Shown here one piece after another: positions 59,813-64,000 of a DNA stretch of 64,000 nucleotides. Numbering within the stretch: position 1 is the first letter of the stretch; every line of letters starts with the position of its first letter. The DNA comes from Manduca sexta (Eukaryota > Arthropoda > Insecta > Lepidoptera > Sphingidae), in assembly GCF_014839805.1 (NCBI RefSeq), contig NC_051124.1:1054001-1118000 (forward strand), read 5' to 3'. The notes below the pieces were generated by a model that saw only the letters and a list, made by a program, of their open reading frames with translations, ran no database searches and was not told where the DNA came from. A program made the translations under genes and the position numbers.

Positions 59813-62800
59813 TTAATCGAACATGGATTCATCGATGTCCAGGTCATCGGTGTAGGCACAATTCTCGCGCCACGTGTCCTCGTCCAGCACGAAGGGCTTC
59901 GTGATGGAGACAAACTCGTCGAGCGGACACAGCAGCGCGCTACACCCCTCCACCTGCAGGTGCACCGGCTCGGCGTCCGGCGAGGCCTGGTACACCGGCT
60001 GCATCACAACAACACAACATATGGGTATCATAATATCTCATAATATATCATGTGCCCAGTGATAATATCCTACGACCCATTACTGTAGCACTCACCAGCA
60101 CGACGTAGGCACCAGTATCAGTGCGCTTGCGCAGTTCCAGCGTGAATGAAGAACAGTATGCTGGTGCGACCTGGCGCGGAGTGACGCGCGACGCTGCCAT
60201 TACGACGAACACGTTAGCGTCGTGCGCGGAGTAGATGCGCAGGGGTTGCGACACGTCGCCGCTAGCTGCCGAGGTCATCGCCGTGACGACGTCGTTCATG
60301 TACACACCTTGCAACATCACATCACAGTTATTAATAAGTCTAGTCTCCATCACACCATTCACCACCTATCAAATTGCTAAATTTGTTGTAAAATATTGCA
60401 CTCATGAACTTTGAAATAATACACTCATGAATTTGAAGTTGAATGAGGCATCGTATTAGAAAGATCCTTAATTTTATCTTTTTTGCACTTAACATAATCC
60501 AAATTATAAAAAAGAGACCAAACTCTTAATATTTTAGAAGTAAGGCAAATTGTAATTTTTGTCTTACACGGTTAAAAACGAAATTTTGGTCAAATGGCAT
60601 ATTTTTTTAATGATTGGCATGCTCCATGTTAAGAAGCCTTTTCTCTTGCTGCCAAAATTACCTGTATTTTCTTTTTTTTTTGGCATAGTTCTTTTTTTCA
60701 TCATCGATAACATTTTATAACACGTAATTTCAATTTTTTAACCATTTTATTTAGTAACACTGCTTTATTCTTAAGCTCTCTCACATTACCTGATGGTGGA
60801 TACCCTATTTAAATTGTTTTCCAAGTTCATTTCAAACATGCTGTATCAGATTCAGTTTCGGGAAGCGAGCTGACTATCATCTCAACACTTCGATTTCACT
60901 TTACGTTATTCTAAAACTGTCGTTATAGTAAAAGAACATTACCATTAATTGAAAAAATCTCAAATACAAAGGGCATAAGTTATCAAAAACTGTTCTATGA
61001 TATCTGTCACGTATCGTCTCATACTCAAAAACCCATTTTCTGACTGTGAATCTCCATTGATGTTCCAGTAAATTATGTCCCTAAACCATATTAACGGCCA
61101 TAACCTAGTTGGGAGTGGAATGGACAACCGAACGAATAGCCGTATGTTCAAAACCCAATGGCTTGCACCTCGAACTTTTCTAAAGTTATGTGAATTTTTA
61201 AAGCAAGCTATAATTCTTTGTGAATTATCCCTTGCTTTAACGGTAAAGGAAATAATCTAGAGGAAACCTGCATACCTGCAAGTTCTCTGTAAGAAATTGA
61301 GGGTAAGTGAAGTCTACCAATCTGCACTAGACCAGCGCGGTAGAGGAAGCCCGTACCCAGCAGTAGACCAGTATTAATACGGGGTTGATATCATTATATT
61401 ATAAATTATTAAACTTGATAAGCCAAGGTAACTATGGGTACTCTGGCAGGCACGAACGCTTCTTGTGTTGTTAGATTATGTTTTGTTTAGTTTTAGTGGT
61501 AATTGTCACTTGTAGAATTTCTTAAAGCTAACTTTTTACTTCAGTATTAGATTGCGAACCTGCCAAGTTTGAGTTACATAATTGAAAGAGAAATGAAATA
61601 AAAAAAAAACGCGAATTACGGAGTGAATGAAGAGAAAAAAAATGTGAAAGCAGTTAGTCACGACTTACCGGCTGCTAGCAACGCATGGTCGTCATCACCC
61701 ATTGAGATGTCTAGGGCTATGCCAGCGATTTCCTCAATTTCCGGCATCAGCGCCTGCAACTCATCGGGCAGGGGCACGCCGAGGCTGATCTATAAATTCC
61801 CGTCGTTATTACGAGTCATACTGTTTGGGGTAAAAAGACTTTGCAGAAGTCTAAATACCCCCTTCTATATGCTGATACCCGTTCCTTTCTATTAAGGTCT
61901 ACTACGAATCCATAACTCTGTTGCGGTTAAACATAGCGTACTCACATAATATTATTTCTTTAATATTTGACATTGACCAGTCAGAACGAGTCACTATGAC
62001 GGGAATTTATCATGATTGCTTAGGTACGATGGTAGCCATCCAATTGGGTACAATGAACACCTTTTACCATGAAAAACAAACAAAGCTATATAAAATATAT
62101 TTTTAAATATGTGTAGAGGCCCACCTGACTTTTGTAAATGTCGTAAATGGAATAGGCGAGCGACGGCGTGGCGGTGATGTTGAAAGCGATCAGCTCCGAC
62201 CACTGGTTCAGCACGTCTGTGTAGCGCTCCATCGCAGGTGAGGTCGCGTAGGTTTTGCCTGAGGAGGCATTTATAAGCGTGGGGCAGTTTATCGAGGCAA
62301 GGTTCTACGACAAAAGAGACTTTATACACGTTGTGTAAAACATATGCAAAGCTAACTCCGGTGTGTTTCAACGTAGAATGTTCAAACTACTCGAGAGCCT
62401 CAGCAGCGTCTAATGCGAATTTTTAGTGGTCACCGGTTTCACAATCTAGCGTTAACCCATCCAAAGGTATTATGAAAAACATGTCAACCATGATCCTCCG
62501 ATGCCACTTATTAGACGAGTTTTATTCATGGTGATTTGTTTGAGAAAAGTCAGGGTCTGTCTGTGCATGGTTGGAGTCACTTACGGGGTCGTATCTAGCA
62601 GGCACCATGGTGTAGGGCGTGGGCTGCCAGGGGAGAGAGTCGCTCCAGTTGTCATCACCGGCAGGGTACACGGCCGCCATGGCGGTGAGCACGGTCATCT
62701 TGGCGCGCGTGGAGTCCGTCGAACGGATGAAAATCTCGGAGCGGTTATAATGTGCGGAAATGAGGTCACCGTAGCGCTTGCGGATGGACTTGCCGAGCTG

Positions 62801-63466
62801 GTACGCGGTCCGCCTGCCCGCCTGCATCATAGATTATGCTGTTATAGCAGCTGTATTTATGGTTTACTATTCTACTCCAACACAAAGCTCAATTTCCCTT
62901 AGAAATGGGTCCAAAAAATATTTATAAACATAGCACGCCGGTTTACTACACATTTTCCGATAGTCATGATTTTATTACGACTCCGCGATATAAATGTAAT
63001 AAAGGCGGGATTTTACAATGAATTCTTTCCAAGAGCTGTTTGGGTTATTGTACTACATTAACTAAATGTAAGAGCCTTATGTAGTAACACATGAAATAAT
63101 GGTCGCAGTAGATACTTACATTAGTGAGTTGTCCGTAGCCGTAAGGCTCGGTGGCCTCTCGCACCGCGTCCGGGTCGGTGCTAAACTCTAGTATGCCGTC
63201 CAGGGGCGTGCGGTCTCCATGTCGGTGAATCTGTATTTCAAATGATTTTGAAATTTTATTAATACTTTTAACTAACGAAGACCAAAAGCAAGAACGTCGC
63301 TTTTGCGCCATGCTGCTATGAAAAAAGGTGAATAGTTTAAATGACTGCCCACCAAAACCGCAAGAACGAGTTCGTTGTCGGCGAAGACTTCGTCGGCGCG
63401 TGCTCCCGCTGCGACCAGAGCCGCCAGGGTCACCAGCGTCAGCAGAGCTTGTGAGTGGAGCGCCAT
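59813..63466 (-). CDS. Secreted histidine acid phosphatase, copy B (7 exons, 386 aa)
   Basis: This is the tandem paralogue of the gene at 49,080-52,798. Exons (minus): 63,466-63,353; 63,230-63,120; 62,821-62,585; 62,304-62,125; 61,789-61,669; 60,307-60,096; 59,998-59,813, total 1,161 bases with stop. Exon sizes equal copy A except exon 4 (180 versus 177; one extra Pro codon). RHGDRTP, RSTDSTR and YSAHDAN are all kept and there is no internal stop, so the gene looks functional. An in-frame ATG further upstream (63,577) lies before the TATA box, so the ATG at 63,466 is preferred. The first donor is GTGGGC, weaker than GTGAGC in copy A. Intron 5 is longer (1,361 versus 915) because of a fuller SINE, and intron 4 shorter (335 versus 849). 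Substitutions cluster in exons 2 and 4. Confidence 0.93.
61088..61375 (+). mobile_element. Decayed SINE in intron 5 of phosphatase copy B
   Basis: The head CATAACCTAGTTGGGAGTGG, the middle TGCTTTAACGGTAAAGGAAA and the end CCCGTACCCAGCAGTAGACC follow the layout of the 45,757 SINE with many substitutions. It is opposite in sense to the gene. It predates the duplication because copy A keeps its head. Confidence 0.75.
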
Positions 63467-63543
63467 GTTGCGGTGATGGTAGCTAGTGGTGGATGGCGAT
63501 CGGGCCGCAAAGTGCTGTGCGCCACCGTCTCGCCCCCTACAAG

Positions 63544-63550
63544 TTTTATA
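63544..63550 (-). promoter_or_regulatory. TATA box of phosphatase copy B
   Basis: TATAAAA on the minus strand is about 78 bases upstream of the ATG at 63,466, in sequence conserved with copy A. Homology upstream of it continues to the window end, so both copies probably share promoter elements. Confidence 0.7.
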
Positions 63551-64000
63551 CCCGCAGCTATGGCCGCGCCTGTGCATAGAAGATGCAGTGATGTATTATG
63601 GCGGATCATAGTAGCGATTAGTTAGCGATTAAATTAATGACATAGGCTTGAAGTGATTAAATTTATTTGGAGTTCTGCGCATATCGACCTGTCCTTGTAT
63701 GTAAAGTTTGCGGACCGCGCAGTCTCGCAGAACCTCGTGTAGGCTTGTGGTCTGCTACGTAGTGAAGGAAAACAATATAAGGACTGCTATAAGTACATAG
63801 TATCATTACAGAGAATAGCTATAACAAATCTAGGTTGACCTAAGGAAACTGGGGCAAAGCGTAAGAATTTTATATTTGGAAGCCTTTGATTAAAGTTTAA
63901 CTATTTACAAAAAAGTGTTACTTAAGTTTAAATTTTACAACACTCATCGGCTCTGCAGAACGAAGGATGCGTGTGTCGGATCTTCTGAGTTCTAATTAAC

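Larger units (their letters stand above)
54775..64000. repeat. Segmental duplication, copy B (continues past the window)
   Basis: It is homologous in order to 44,046-53,290 (see that entry). The copy is interrupted by the Copia element (55,220-59,079) and lacks the SINE/transposon nest of copy A. Homology continues to at least 63,990, so the right edge lies outside the window. Confidence 0.85.

Noticed and set aside
1..64000. CRISPR arrays, operons or prokaryotic features
   Set aside because: Introns, SINEs, LINEs and AATAAA signals show a eukaryotic nuclear genome; no regularly spaced repeat array was found.

Overview
The window looks like nuclear DNA of a moth or butterfly. It is AT-rich and intron-containing, and it is crowded with the dispersed repeats usual in Lepidoptera: tRNA-headed SINEs, R1-clade and RTE-like LINEs, a Copia LTR element and several MITEs. 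There are no operons, CRISPR arrays, ribosome-binding sites or convincing tRNA/rRNA genes. Calls rest on motifs, splice signals, terminal repeats and comparison of copies within the window.

Positions 1-12,430 are gene-poor. They hold repeat fragments, one long-armed MITE (about 3,461-3,723), short tandem repeats and one weak exon candidate (4,664-4,879). From 12,440 to 17,830 a dispersed repeat is split by a 5'-truncated R1-clade non-LTR retrotransposon on the minus strand (12,589-17,652), flanked by an 11-bp target-site duplication. Its ORF1 is open; its ORF2 (endonuclease, reverse transcriptase, RNase H, terminal zinc-finger-like motif) is broken by one frameshift at a homopolymer.

Positions 17,830-44,045 have no secure gene. 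The AT-rich sequence is punctuated by GC-rich islands (three with plus-strand G-quadruplex motifs), SINEs, a piggyBac-like MITE, strong hairpins, and two low-confidence minus-strand coding fragments (18,524-18,696 and 33,034-33,249). The latter ends in a stop codon, AATAAA and an A-run.

Positions 44,046-64,000 hold a tandem segmental duplication. Each copy carries one complete seven-exon minus-strand gene for a secreted histidine acid phosphatase (385 aa, 49,080-52,798; 386 aa, 59,813-63,466), with TATA box, signal peptide, RHGxRxP and HD catalytic motifs and AATAAA signal. The copies act as empty sites for each other: copy B carries a Copia element (identical 177-bp LTRs, ATCTT duplication) absent from copy A, and copy A carries a SINE with a nested TA-flanked element absent from copy B. 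Exon 3 is identical between paralogues while exon 4 differs at about 12% of bases, mostly amino-acid-changing.

I found no evidence of a wholly new biological system. The best leads are the exon-4 divergence of the phosphatase pair, the nested mobile-element history, and the Copia copy with identical LTRs around a decayed interior.
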